DNA of 64,000 bases from JAIOZK01 sp964468645 (GCA_964468645.1 CAYXUU010000006.1:62001-126000); one strand, 5' to 3'; counted from the stretch's first letter, positions 15,413 to 24,327 are shown. The notes: generated from the letters alone by a model not told the origin. Numbers and translations are program-made.

Positions 15413-17020
15413 TTACATTCTGAATACTCCGAATTTAGGATCATCAAATGAATTATTCAATGAAGCAGCAATACTCAATGCCAGGATATTTCTGGTATCT
15501 GCCGGATCTACAATTCCATCATCCCATAGTCTTGCTGTACTGTAATAAGCTGATCCTTCAAAGTCGTATTTGTCGATAATGGATTTTCTCAGCTTTTCTT
15601 TTTCTTCAGCCGGCATTTCCTGTCCTCTTGCTTTGTATTGATCTTCCTTAACGGTTGTTAATACTCCGGCTGCCTGCATACCACCCATAACTGAGATTTT
15701 TGCATTGGGCCACATAAAAAGGAACCTTGGGCTGTAAGCCCGGCCTGCCATACCATAATTACCGGCACCGAACGATCCGCCAAAAATCATAGTAATCTTA
15801 GGTACATTGGCATTGGCAACAGCATGCACCAGTTTGGCACCGTCTTTGGCAATTCCACCACGCTCAAAATCTTTACCTACAATAAATCCGGTAATGTTCT
15901 GCAGGAATAATAGCGGAATCCTTCTGTTACAGCATAACTCTATAAAATGAGATCCTTTTAAGGCTGATTCAGAAAACAGTACGCCATTATTAGCAAGAAT
16001 ACCAACCGGAAATCCCATTATATGAGCAAATCCGGTAACAAGGGTTTTGCCATATCTTTCCTTGAATTCATGAAATTTACTGCCATCAACTATTCTTGCG
16101 ATAACTTCATGGGGATCTACCTGTTTTTTCAGATCCACAGGTGCAATCCCATACAATTCTTCCGGATCGTAAGCAGGCTCTTCTATAGGTTGAAGGTCAA
16201 GTACCTGTGTTTTTTTCTTGTCAAGGTTTTGAAAAATATTTCTGCAGATTTGTAATGCATGCGTATCATTTTCAGCATAATGGTCTGCAACTCCTGAAAT
16301 GGCAGTATGTACATCGGCCCCCCCAAGTTCTTCAGGGGTAACGACCTCGCCTGTGGCGGCCTTAACCAGCGGTGGGCCCCCAAGGAAAATTGTTCCCTGT
16401 TTCTTTACGATAATGGTTTCATCACTCATGGCGGGAACATAAGCTCCACCTGCAGTACATGAACCCATAACGATGGCGATCTGTGGTATTCCCATCGATG
16501 AAAGTACGGCCTGGTTATAGAAGAACCGACCGAAATGATCCCTGTCAGGAAATACATTGGCCTGCTCTGGTAAAAATACCCCACCTGAATCGACCATATA
16601 AACACAGGGAAGATGATTATCCATAGCTATTTCCTGTGCCCTGAGATGTTTCTTAATGGTTTCCTTGATATATGTTCCACCCTTTACTGTGGCATCATTG
16701 GCAATGATCACAGTTTCACGGCCATGTATAATTCCTATGCCTGTAACGATACCTGCAGATGGATGCTCATTATTCATCATCTCATAGGCGGCGAGTGGTG
16801 ATAATTCTAGGAAAGGGGTATTGGGATCGATAAGCTTTTCTACACGTTCGCGGGCAAGTAATTTACCACGGTTTTTATGTTTGGCGATCGCTTTTTCAGG
16901 ACCTCCCTGGGTGATCTTGCGATGGATGGTTTTATATTTCTTCAATAGCTTCAGGTACTCTTCCCTGTTTTTTCTGAATTCATCAGAATTAACATCAATC
17001 TTTGATTCTATTTTAAACAC
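15413..17020 (-). CDS. mccB: 3-methylcrotonyl-CoA carboxylase beta-type carboxyltransferase
   Basis: Carboxyltransferase subunit (535 residues, normal length) that moves the carboxyl group from biotin to an acyl-CoA. The methylcrotonyl-CoA branch is indicated by MVDSGGVFLPEQANVFPD (about 141-158), SCTAGGAYVPAMSDE and GTIFLGGPPLVKAATGE (about 210-226). The C-terminal FGGSFGAGNYGMAGRAY and MQAAGVL segments carry the second oxyanion hole. The start is GTG at 17018-17020. The partner alpha subunit that normally supplies biotin carboxylase and biotin carrier is missing from the window. The only biotin protein nearby is the 5S-type fusion two genes downstream. It is the first gene of the minus-strand leucine/isovalerate cluster and is divergent from the HMG-CoA lyase-like gene across 289 bp, in which I found no clear promoter. 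Confidence 0.92.
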   Translation of the reverse strand: MFKIESKIDVNSDEFRKNREEYLKLLKKYKTIHRKITQGGPEKAIAKHKNRGKLLARERVEKLIDPNTPFLELSPLAAYEMMNNEHPSAGIVTGIGIIHGRETVIIANDATVKGGTYIKETIKKHLRAQEIAMDNHLPCVYMVDSGGVFLPEQANVFPDRDHFGRFFYNQAVLSSMGIPQIAIVMGSCTAGGAYVPAMSDETIIVKKQGTIFLGGPPLVKAATGEVVTPEELGGADVHTAISGVADHYAENDTHALQICRNIFQNLDKKKTQVLDLQPIEEPAYDPEELYGIAPVDLKKQVDPHEVIARIVDGSKFHEFKERYGKTLVTGFAHIMGFPVGILANNGVLFSESALKGSHFIELCCNRRIPLLFLQNITGFIVGKDFERGGIAKDGAKLVHAVANANVPKITMIFGGSFGAGNYGMAGRAYSPRFLFMWPNAKISVMGGMQAAGVLTTVKEDQYKARGQEMPAEEKEKLRKSIIDKYDFEGSAYYSTARLWDDGIVDPADTRNILALSIAASLNNSFDDPKFGVFRM

Positions 17021-17309
17021 GATAATAGAATTTTAATTTATACTATATTTTTTACTAATTGACAAAGGACTTAAAAGGTAGAAACAATAACCTAAGTTCA
17101 TATTTCTCTTGCAATTATACTAATTTTTTAGCTTTTAAGACCTATATGATAGCATCGTTGGGTATTATGCCAGGTAATTTAAAACCGTTATGAAAAAGTT
17201 AATCTTTGCCCGAACGACTTAATTTACTTTCAGTTATTTTGAATTTTTGTATAATTTAGCGGTTACTCAACATCTTATATAAAATTGATATAAATAAAAC
17301 CAACCAACT

Positions 17310-18320
17310 ATGAATTATCCAAAAAAAGTTAAAATTGGTGATATAACCGTCAGAGACGGTTTTCAACACGAAGAGAAATTCATCCCGACAGAGGCTAAAC
17401 TATGGTTAGCAGAGCAGTTAATTTTAGCTGGATTCAGGCATATTGAAACAACAAATTTCGGAAATCCCCGGGGTATGCCTCAGTTTAAGGATGCTGATGA
17501 TTTGATGAAAAGGCTTTATAAAAGCAGGAAGGTAGGACATATGCTTGATGATGTTACCCTGACTGCAATTACAATTCGTGAACGATCGATCGACAGGGCG
17601 ATTCAGGCCAAGAAAGATGGTTACGGCCCCGACAGGGTCCTCGTTATGGTATCAACCAGTGAGTCGCATCAGAAAGTGAATTCTGGTCTTACCATCAATG
17701 AATATTTCAAAATGTGTGAGGAATATATCCCGAAATGTCATGATGCCGGAATTTTGGTTAATGGTACTGTAAGTACTATCTGGGGTTGTCCTATCGAAGG
17801 CCCTACCGATATGAAGAAAGCGATAGATTTTACACAGCGCTGGCTTGATATAGGTGCCGATGATATTGAACATGCCGACCATGATGGTTCTGCATCACCC
17901 GACAGGGTTTATAAATATTTCTCCATGCTTCTGGATTCTATCCCTAAACCTGAAAAGCATATTGCACACTTCCATGTTACAAGAGGATGGGGCAATGCCA
18001 ACGTTCTGGCTGCACTTCAGGCCGGAATAACCAATTATGAATCTACTATGGGAGGTACGGGTGGCCAGCCTGCAAATTTTGTTGATGGCGTTCCTGTTTC
18101 AGGTACAGGAAAATACTATTATAAAGATCCACTGGATGTTGGATTGGTATGTACCGAAGATATGGTCGTGATGATGGATGAAATGGGAATTGATACCGGC
18201 CTCGATGTAGATAAAGTGCTTGAAATTGGCACTATGGTTGAAAAAATCGTGGGCAGAAAATTGCGGTCTGAAACAATAAGAAACGGAAGAATCCCTAAAG
18301 AGCTTTCAGGAAGGAAGTAG
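17310..18320 (+). CDS. HMG-CoA lyase-like DRE-TIM protein lacking the catalytic cysteine
   Basis: DRE-TIM barrel protein of 336 residues related to HMG-CoA lyase. It retains the metal and substrate residues of that fold: R-D in ITVRDGFQHEE, a glutamate in FRHIETTNF and metal ligands H220-F-H222. The flexible loop GGLGGCP of true lyases reads GGTGGQP, so the catalytic cysteine is Q253. The loop is followed by an insertion rich in Gly/Tyr/Lys (SGTGKYYYKD). It probably acts on a different acyl-CoA or 2-oxoacid, or carries out the reaction without cysteine chemistry. It is the first plus-strand gene opposite mccB and is followed 221 bp later by an apparently complete HMG-CoA lyase. Homologues are usually annotated simply as pyruvate carboxyltransferase or HMG-CoA lyase. 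Confidence 0.8.
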   Translation: MNYPKKVKIGDITVRDGFQHEEKFIPTEAKLWLAEQLILAGFRHIETTNFGNPRGMPQFKDADDLMKRLYKSRKVGHMLDDVTLTAITIRERSIDRAIQAKKDGYGPDRVLVMVSTSESHQKVNSGLTINEYFKMCEEYIPKCHDAGILVNGTVSTIWGCPIEGPTDMKKAIDFTQRWLDIGADDIEHADHDGSASPDRVYKYFSMLLDSIPKPEKHIAHFHVTRGWGNANVLAALQAGITNYESTMGGTGGQPANFVDGVPVSGTGKYYYKDPLDVGLVCTEDMVVMMDEMGIDTGLDVDKVLEIGTMVEKIVGRKLRSETIRNGRIPKELSGRK

Positions 18321-18497
18321 AATTCAGTCCGCAGTCCACAGTCTTCAGCCCACAAATTGCAAGGGTTACCAGCCCTGACGGAGGTAGGATTGGCAAGCCT
18401 GTTTAGACTTGGAATCCGTCCCTTTTAATGGATTGTCAGATTCTGGAAGGTCAATCACCAAATCGCACGTCGAAAATCGACAATCGTCCAATAAATT

Positions 18498-18527
18498 TTG
18501 TTGCTTTAGCGAATGACCTTACCTTTG
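18498..18527 (+). promoter_or_regulatory. Bacteroidetes promoter of mvaB
   Basis: TTG at 18498-18500, exactly 19 bp, then TACCTTTG at 18520-18527 matches the Bacteroidetes TTG-N19-TAnnTTTG consensus. Transcription would begin near 18534, only a few bases before the ATG at 18542. This supports that ATG over the upstream in-frame ATG at 18428. Confidence 0.6.
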
Positions 18528-18541
18528 ATGCAGTATTATTT

Positions 18542-19402
18542 ATGACTAAGGTAAAGATCATCGAAACACCCCGTGATGGATGGCAGGGACTTGACAGGAG
18601 TATTCCGACCACTGTAAAAATAGATTACATCAATACCCTGCTGAAAGTTGGATTTGATACAGTGGAAATAGGGAGTTTTATTTCGGCGAAAAGTATTCCA
18701 CAGCTTGCAGATACCGAAGAAGTAATTCATGGTATCGATACGGCCGGAACAAATTCGAAAATAATGGTGCTGGTCGCCAATGAAAAAGGGGCTGATAAAG
18801 CAGTAAATTTCCAGTGTATCGATTATTTACTTTTTCCATTCTCAGCTTCGCCAACTTTTTTGAAACGAAATATCAACAGTGATTTTACCCGGTCTTTCCG
18901 TGCTATTCACAAGATAATGGAATTATGTGATAAGTGTAGTAAAAAGCTGATTGTTTACATCACCATGGGCTTTGGTAATCCTTATGGAGACGACTGGAGT
19001 ATTGATATGGTTGTGGATTGGGCCGGCCGGCTTTATGAACTGGGGTCAAGGATTATCCCTTTGTCTGACATCACAGGGGAGGCAACAACTGAAAAAATTG
19101 AAAATGTTTATAATCAATTGATTACCTGTTATCCCGATGTTGAGTACGGCCTTCATCTGCATGCAACAAAAGAGGATTGGTACGATAAGGTTGATGCAGC
19201 TTACCGATCAGGTTGCAGGAGATTTGATACAGTCCTTGGTGGGGTGGGGGGTTGCCCCATGACCGGAAAAGAACTTCTCAGTAACCTTGATACAAGCAAG
19301 CTTCTGAGTTACCTGGATGATAAACATATAAGTTACAGCTTAAATAAAGATGAATTAAACAGGGCATTCACAATTGCCAATAATATTTTAATAAATGAAT
19401 AA
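18542..19402 (+). CDS. mvaB: hydroxymethylglutaryl-CoA lyase
   Basis: Cleaves HMG-CoA to acetoacetate and acetyl-CoA, the last step of leucine breakdown. Active-site residues of the family are all visible. ETPRDGWQG carries the R-D pair, VEIGSF the glutamate, GLHLHAT the metal-binding histidines, and GGVGGCP the catalytic cysteine (C238), followed by an asparagine in LLSNL. I place the start at 18542, giving 286 residues, the normal size. The in-frame ATG at 18428 would add 38 residues that read through a repeat-like intergenic segment and through the promoter. The 3' end overlaps the next gene by 8 bp, indicating translational coupling. The product acetoacetate can be re-activated by the acetoacetyl-CoA synthetase at 5481-7427. 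Confidence 0.9.
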   Translation: MTKVKIIETPRDGWQGLDRSIPTTVKIDYINTLLKVGFDTVEIGSFISAKSIPQLADTEEVIHGIDTAGTNSKIMVLVANEKGADKAVNFQCIDYLLFPFSASPTFLKRNINSDFTRSFRAIHKIMELCDKCSKKLIVYITMGFGNPYGDDWSIDMVVDWAGRLYELGSRIIPLSDITGEATTEKIENVYNQLITCYPDVEYGLHLHATKEDWYDKVDAAYRSGCRRFDTVLGGVGGCPMTGKELLSNLDTSKLLSYLDDKHISYSLNKDELNRAFTIANNILINE

Positions 19403-20135
19403 TGAGATTATTACACAGGAAGACCTGAACAAAGGGCAAACTATCAGATTAATACTTGATTACTGGCACCGTACTATCATGCATTATGCAATATGGTTTG
19501 GTGAAGTTCAGCATCAGTTTGGTAGGGAGAAAGCACTGGATACTATGCAGGAGGCTTTGAAACGGAGCTATGATATCCAGATGAAACGATTGGGAAAAGT
19601 GCTGGATTTTGGAATGGAGGGAGGTATTCCGGAGTCGTTGTTAAGCCTGTCGGATGAAAAACTGGAGGAACTTAAAAATGCCGTTGCCGTCAACTGGCTT
19701 GCCAACGATGGAGTTTGGTTTCAGGCGGTGGAATTTACAAAAGGGATGAACGATGCAAAGCGATGCAACGACAGCAGCTGGGCCCAGTTCTCACCTTTTG
19801 AAGCATGGTCGATAAAAAGATTTCTTGAATTGCCCGAGAATCCTGGCCTTGAAGGTTTGAAAAAGGCCCTGAATTTCAGGCTTTATGCTACCATAAATAT
19901 ACAGAGCATTGAAGATGATTCACCAGATAGCTTTATTTTCAGGATGAACGAGTGCAGGGTGCAGAATTCAAGAAAGAGAAAAAGCCTTGATGACTATCCC
20001 TGCAAATCAGGCGGACTGGTAGAATATTCAACATTTGCCGAAGCAATAGATTCAAGGATTAAAACAGAATGTATAGGGTGTCCACCCGATCCACATCCGG
20101 AGGAGTGGTTTTGTGCATGGAGATTTAGCATTTGA
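19395..20135 (+). CDS. DUF6125-like cysteine-containing protein coupled to mvaB
   Basis: A 246-residue cytoplasmic protein of unknown function. The segment VNWLANDGVWFQAVE (about 95-109) and the pattern of tryptophans and acidic residues after it recall the DUF6125 family. The C-terminal quarter has four cysteines in a possible metal or cofactor site: DYPCKS, ECIGC and FCAW, ending in WRFSI. It overlaps the HMG-CoA lyase gene by 8 bp, so the two are almost certainly made together. The context suggests a role in acyl-CoA or 2-oxoacid metabolism, but I cannot assign a reaction. Confidence 0.75.
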   Translation: MNNEIITQEDLNKGQTIRLILDYWHRTIMHYAIWFGEVQHQFGREKALDTMQEALKRSYDIQMKRLGKVLDFGMEGGIPESLLSLSDEKLEELKNAVAVNWLANDGVWFQAVEFTKGMNDAKRCNDSSWAQFSPFEAWSIKRFLELPENPGLEGLKKALNFRLYATINIQSIEDDSPDSFIFRMNECRVQNSRKRKSLDDYPCKSGGLVEYSTFAEAIDSRIKTECIGCPPDPHPEEWFCAWRFSI

Positions 20136-20142
20136 GTTGGCA

Positions 20143-20179
20143 TTAAGGTTGCCAACCTTTAAAAGGTTGGCAACCTTAA
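20143..20179. repeat. GGTTGCCAACC palindromic repeat, copy 1
   Basis: TTAAGGTTGCCAACCTTT followed directly by its near-perfect reverse complement forms a 37-bp palindrome. It lies 8 bp after the DUF6125-like stop codon and could act as a transcription terminator stem, although no T-run follows. Related copies are at 42876-42912 and 26844-26872. Confidence 0.75.
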
Positions 20180-20192
20180 ACAGTATAGAATT

Positions 20193-20325
20193 ATACATAA
20201 AATCCCAAATCTCAAATTCCAAAAAACAAATAAATTCCAAACCTTAAATTCAAATGACTAAAACACCCGTACTGCTGACTATGTTTCGAATTTTAGTCGT
20301 TGAATTTTGGTGCTTCATATAATTA
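20193..20325. repeat. AT-rich imperfect inverted repeat, second copy
   Basis: The left part has AAATTCCAAACC and CAAATGACTAAAACAC. The right part reads GAATTTTAGTCGTTGAATTTTGG, close to its reverse complement. It ends with the TTTTGGTGCTT motif also seen near 15390. It belongs to the same loose family as 15243-15411. Confidence 0.5.
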
Positions 20326-20359
20326 ATTGTATGTTTATCATGTAGGTTAAAGTTAGCTG

Positions 20360-20947
20360 ATGCAAATATTCCATACCATAGAAACACGGTGGTTTATCAA
20401 GGGAAAAATCCCGGAAGAGATACAGATATGGTATGACAATTCCGGTGAGGAATCTCTGAAGCAAGCTGCCAGAACCGATCATTACCTCAGGATGCTGACG
20501 GATGAGTCACAGGGTGTAAAACTCAGGGAAGGCCGGATCGAGATTAAGAAAAGAACTGGTGAGTTGGGGATGCAAAGTTTTTCTGCCGCTTGCGAGGGTC
20601 ATGTGGATACCTGGTGTAAATGGAGCTTTATACTGGCGGAGATACATAAAAGCGGAACAATATTTAATGATCAGGGAAACCTGGTAAAGGTGGCCAAAGA
20701 AAGATGGTTGAAACGTATTCTTGCAAATAATCTGGTTTGTTTATGGGAACTGACCGGCGTGAACGTAGATGGCCATAGTGGTCAGTGGTGGACCATAGCT
20801 TTTGAAGCCTTTGGAGAACAACCAGATCTTTCAGCAGAATTTAGTGAAATCGTAAAACAATATTCTAAGGATATACAGGCAGATTATCTGAATAAGCAAA
20901 ATTCAATGAGCTATTCAGCATGGTTATCAACCTTGCTAAATCCCTGA
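20360..20947 (+). CDS. possible CYTH-like domain protein
   Basis: A 195-residue soluble protein. An N-terminal ETRWFIKG strand, then RTDHYL (about 38-43), GVKLREGRIEIKKR (about 52-65) and WCKWSF (about 86-91), resembles the charged beta-strand pattern of CYTH/triphosphate tunnel proteins. The canonical ExExK motif is only partly present (IETRW), so catalytic activity is doubtful. It ends 13 bp before the GH38 alpha-mannosidase and is probably cotranscribed with it. The assignment is tentative. Confidence 0.6.
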   Translation: MQIFHTIETRWFIKGKIPEEIQIWYDNSGEESLKQAARTDHYLRMLTDESQGVKLREGRIEIKKRTGELGMQSFSAACEGHVDTWCKWSFILAEIHKSGTIFNDQGNLVKVAKERWLKRILANNLVCLWELTGVNVDGHSGQWWTIAFEAFGEQPDLSAEFSEIVKQYSKDIQADYLNKQNSMSYSAWLSTLLNP

Positions 20948-20960
20948 AAACTGAATTGAA

Positions 20961-23900
20961 ATGAAACGCTTGATTCGAATTTCAATATGGTCATTATTGT
21001 TTTTAATATCGGGCTATAATTCATTATCACAGAATTATTTGTCTGGATACAGCAAAACAATACGTGGTGAAGATTTCTCTTACCATGCACCCCAACCCGA
21101 TGCAAAATTCGCTATGCTTATACGTTCGGAATCTTCCGATCAATATATCGAATGGGAAACCGAAAACATCCCTGTTGATTATAACCATGACAAGATCAGG
21201 TTTCTCATGCTTGCCGGTCTTGATGTAAATCCTGAAGATCCACACAGCTGGGATGTATTTATTAATGATAAAAAATATTTTACGATCTCGTCACCACTTG
21301 ATACCCTAAATAAGAAACTTACCTGGTACGGACCTGGTAATTCAAATCTGTCATTTATTACTTCAGATGTAGATAAATATGGAGACCTGATGGGATATCT
21401 GATCCTGAACCTGGATCGGGATTTTCAAGAAAGCGGAGAATCGATCAGGATTAAGGTAAGTGGTGACAACATGGGCAGCCGTACCTGGTTTATGGTATTC
21501 AAATATAAAACCCACAACAGTATTAAGATCAAAGCTGAAAATGCCCTGAAAAAAGATGATAATGGCAACACCCAGGTATTAAAGACTGAGATTGCATATT
21601 TTGGTGAACCTGTACATGCTGGCATAATAATCGGACCATACGAATTCAGCAAGGAGCTTAAATTTGGCTACAATGTTCATTATATTGATATTCCGGAAAT
21701 AAGGATGGAAATGGCATATCCTGCTTATGCAACCATAGGGGGAGAAGTCCTTTATGATGAAGAGATCACATTAAAACCTGTAAAACAGCGGACTATTAAC
21801 CTGGTTCACCATTCGCATGTTGATATCGGTTATACCCATGTTCAGGAGGATGTGAAAAGGATACAGATGGAGCATCTTGAAAAAGCAATTGACCTGGCAC
21901 GTAAAACTCAAAACTATCCTGAAGGCGCCAGGTTTAAATGGAATATAGAAGTAGTCTGGCCCATAGATTCTTATCTTGAAAATGCTTCATCAGAGCAACT
22001 TGAAGAGTTTCAGGAAGCCATGCAGAAAGGATGGATCGAGATGAATGCTCTTTATGCCAATGAACTCACAGCATTATGTAACAGTGAGGAGTTATTTGAA
22101 TTAACCGAGGATTCCTGGAAAATCACAAATGATGCAGGTGTTAAGCTTCAATCGGCCATGATCACAGATATTCCGGGATGGACATGGGGGCTCGTTCCGG
22201 TACTGGCAAGCAGGGGTGTTAAATATTTCTCTATGGGAACCAATACTGGTCATCGTATTGGATCAGTTATCAATGATCTTGGTGACAGGCCGTTTTACTG
22301 GGTTTCCCCTTCAGGTGAAGAGAAAATACTGGCATGGGTACATCAGCAAGGATATTCCCTGTTCCATACCGGACTTGGTTTTGGAAAAATTGAAGAGGTG
22401 CTGAGTGAGCATAAGGTCTTTCCATACCTGAACTGGCTGGAAGAAAATGATTATCCTTACGACATCACTGTTTTGCGATATTCAATCGGATCGGATAACG
22501 GCCCGCCACATGAGGTTTTACCTGACCTGGTAAAAGCCTGGAATGAAAAATATGTTACACCAAAGATCATGATCTCTACCATGTCGGAAGCCTTCGGTAC
22601 ATTTGAGGAACATTACGGTGATCAACTGCCTTCCCTGCAGGGGGATATCACAGCATACTGGGAAGACGGGGCCATTTCTTCAGCAAGGGAAACAAAAATA
22701 AACAGGGAAAGCGCTTCCAGGCTGGTTCAGTCCCAAACGCTGGCAACAATATTACCTGACGTTGATTATCCGGGAGATGATTTTGAAGAGGCCTGGGAAA
22801 ATGTATTATTATTTGATGAGCATACCTGGGGATCATGGAACTCCATATCAGAGCCGGATGCTGAGTTTACTCTACAACAATGGGATGTTAAGAAACAATT
22901 TGTGCTGGATGCTGAAAAATCATCAAAGCAAATTATATTCGATATACTCGACAAAAGGACATCAAAGGAGGAATATGTCGAAGCCATTGAAGTGATCAAT
23001 ACTTCATCATGGCTACGATCGGATGTGGTGTATTTATCGAATGAATACAAACTGGGAAGTGCATTTATTATTGATAATAAAGGCAATTCAGTTCCGTCAC
23101 AGATAATGGCAGATGGCAGAATCGCTTTTCTTGCTAAAAATATACCTTCGATGGGTTCAAGGATCTATAAGATTTCTGACAGGGGACAGGGATTCCGGAC
23201 TCCATTTACAATCAATAACAATGTTGTTGAAAATGAATTTTTCAGGATAACAATCAATGAAGATAATGGTTATATTGAAAAGTTGATATGGAAGGAATAT
23301 GATACTGATCTGGTGAACCTCACCGATGGTACTGGATTGAATCAATACTTCTATGTTGAGGGCAGAAATCCAAAAAATGCACTTACCAATGAAAAGGTAA
23401 ATATCAGAATCAGGGAAAATGGCCCCGTCATGGCATCACTTGTAATTGAATCTGCTGCTCCTGGTGCGGTTACCCTTGAACGGGAAATTTGTCTTTATAA
23501 TGGTATTGATAGAATCGATCTGACGAACAATATACACAAACTAAAGATCTACGATCCCGAAGGTGTTCATTTTGCTTTTCCTTTTAATGTCCCTGACGGA
23601 CTGATCCGTTATGATCTGGCTTTTGGATTAGTAGGTCTGGAATATGATCAATTGCCGGGTTCCAACAAAAATCATTTCACGGCAGAATACTATGTTGATG
23701 TTTCAAATAGTGATTATGGTGTAACCTTAACATTACCCGATGCACCATTGATGGAACCGGGAACAATCACATGCGATCCCACTGTTTATGGCTGGCAGGA
23801 TTCGATCCTTCCAACACAGACAGTTTATTCCTATGTCATGAATAACTACTGGGAAACCAATTACCTTGCTGCCCAGGAAGGGCCGGTATCCTTCAGGTAT

Positions 23901-24245
23901 TCAATGATCCCTCATCATGAATTTGATGCCGTTGTTTCCGAAAAGAAAGGGATAGAAAGCAGGCAACCATTGATTGTTGTGCCGGTTACAAAAAATCAAA
24001 CTCCTATTAATCCTGATTTTAAAATAGAGGACAATGGGATTATCATATTTGCGGCGGAAATAATTTTTCCTTCAGGAGAAACACTAATAAAGCTATACAA
24101 TTCAAGTGATCAAAATCAAAAACTTAATTGGATCATAAGACCGGGAGAAATTTTTTCCTGTGATGCAGAGGGAAATAATCAGGATAAGATTAAGGAGTCG
24201 TTAGTTTTTAAACCACATGAGATAAGGTTTTTTCTTTACCAGTAG
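20961..24245 (+). CDS. secreted GH38 family alpha-mannosidase
   Basis: Glycoside hydrolase of 1094 residues. A signal peptide occupies about 1-23 (hydrophobic core SLLFLISGY). A beta-rich N-terminal region precedes the GH38 catalytic domain, where HHSHVDIGYTH (from about 283) supplies the zinc-binding H286-x-D288. D403 in ITDIPGWTWG is the candidate nucleophile by position. The long C-terminal half (about 700-1094) is the beta-sandwich region of GH38 enzymes, with DRIDLTNNIHK near 850-860. No T9SS tail is present, so it is probably periplasmic. Expected role: trimming alpha-mannosides from glycans or glycoproteins. It follows the CYTH-like gene by 13 bp. A MITE-like repeat begins 4 bp after its stop codon. 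Confidence 0.87.
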   Translation: MKRLIRISIWSLLFLISGYNSLSQNYLSGYSKTIRGEDFSYHAPQPDAKFAMLIRSESSDQYIEWETENIPVDYNHDKIRFLMLAGLDVNPEDPHSWDVFINDKKYFTISSPLDTLNKKLTWYGPGNSNLSFITSDVDKYGDLMGYLILNLDRDFQESGESIRIKVSGDNMGSRTWFMVFKYKTHNSIKIKAENALKKDDNGNTQVLKTEIAYFGEPVHAGIIIGPYEFSKELKFGYNVHYIDIPEIRMEMAYPAYATIGGEVLYDEEITLKPVKQRTINLVHHSHVDIGYTHVQEDVKRIQMEHLEKAIDLARKTQNYPEGARFKWNIEVVWPIDSYLENASSEQLEEFQEAMQKGWIEMNALYANELTALCNSEELFELTEDSWKITNDAGVKLQSAMITDIPGWTWGLVPVLASRGVKYFSMGTNTGHRIGSVINDLGDRPFYWVSPSGEEKILAWVHQQGYSLFHTGLGFGKIEEVLSEHKVFPYLNWLEENDYPYDITVLRYSIGSDNGPPHEVLPDLVKAWNEKYVTPKIMISTMSEAFGTFEEHYGDQLPSLQGDITAYWEDGAISSARETKINRESASRLVQSQTLATILPDVDYPGDDFEEAWENVLLFDEHTWGSWNSISEPDAEFTLQQWDVKKQFVLDAEKSSKQIIFDILDKRTSKEEYVEAIEVINTSSWLRSDVVYLSNEYKLGSAFIIDNKGNSVPSQIMADGRIAFLAKNIPSMGSRIYKISDRGQGFRTPFTINNNVVENEFFRITINEDNGYIEKLIWKEYDTDLVNLTDGTGLNQYFYVEGRNPKNALTNEKVNIRIRENGPVMASLVIESAAPGAVTLEREICLYNGIDRIDLTNNIHKLKIYDPEGVHFAFPFNVPDGLIRYDLAFGLVGLEYDQLPGSNKNHFTAEYYVDVSNSDYGVTLTLPDAPLMEPGTITCDPTVYGWQDSILPTQTVYSYVMNNYWETNYLAAQEGPVSFRYSMIPHHEFDAVVSEKKGIESRQPLIVVPVTKNQTPINPDFKIEDNGIIIFAAEIIFPSGETLIKLYNSSDQNQKLNWIIRPGEIFSCDAEGNNQDKIKESLVFKPHEIRFFLYQ

Positions 24246-24249
24246 TTAT

Positions 24250-24327
24250 TCATTGGATGACTACATTTTGCAAGGTGGTTATAAATTTGATATCAAACCA
24301 ATGATTAATTATCAAGTCATCCGATGA
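24250..24327. repeat. MITE-like 78-bp element, copy B
   Basis: TCATTGGATGACT (24250-24262) and AGTCATCCGATGA (24315-24327) are inverted ends with one mismatch. Adding outer bases gives ATTCAT and ATGAAT as a 15-bp inverted end. The interior starts with ACATTTTGCAAGGT, similar to copy D. It fills the space between the mannosidase and DDAH genes. Confidence 0.8.

Noticed and set aside
18428..18541. Upstream in-frame start that would lengthen HMG-CoA lyase by 38 residues
   Set aside because: The extra residues match no lyase N-terminus, read through an intergenic repeat-like segment and include the promoter. The ATG at 18542 gives the normal 286 residues.
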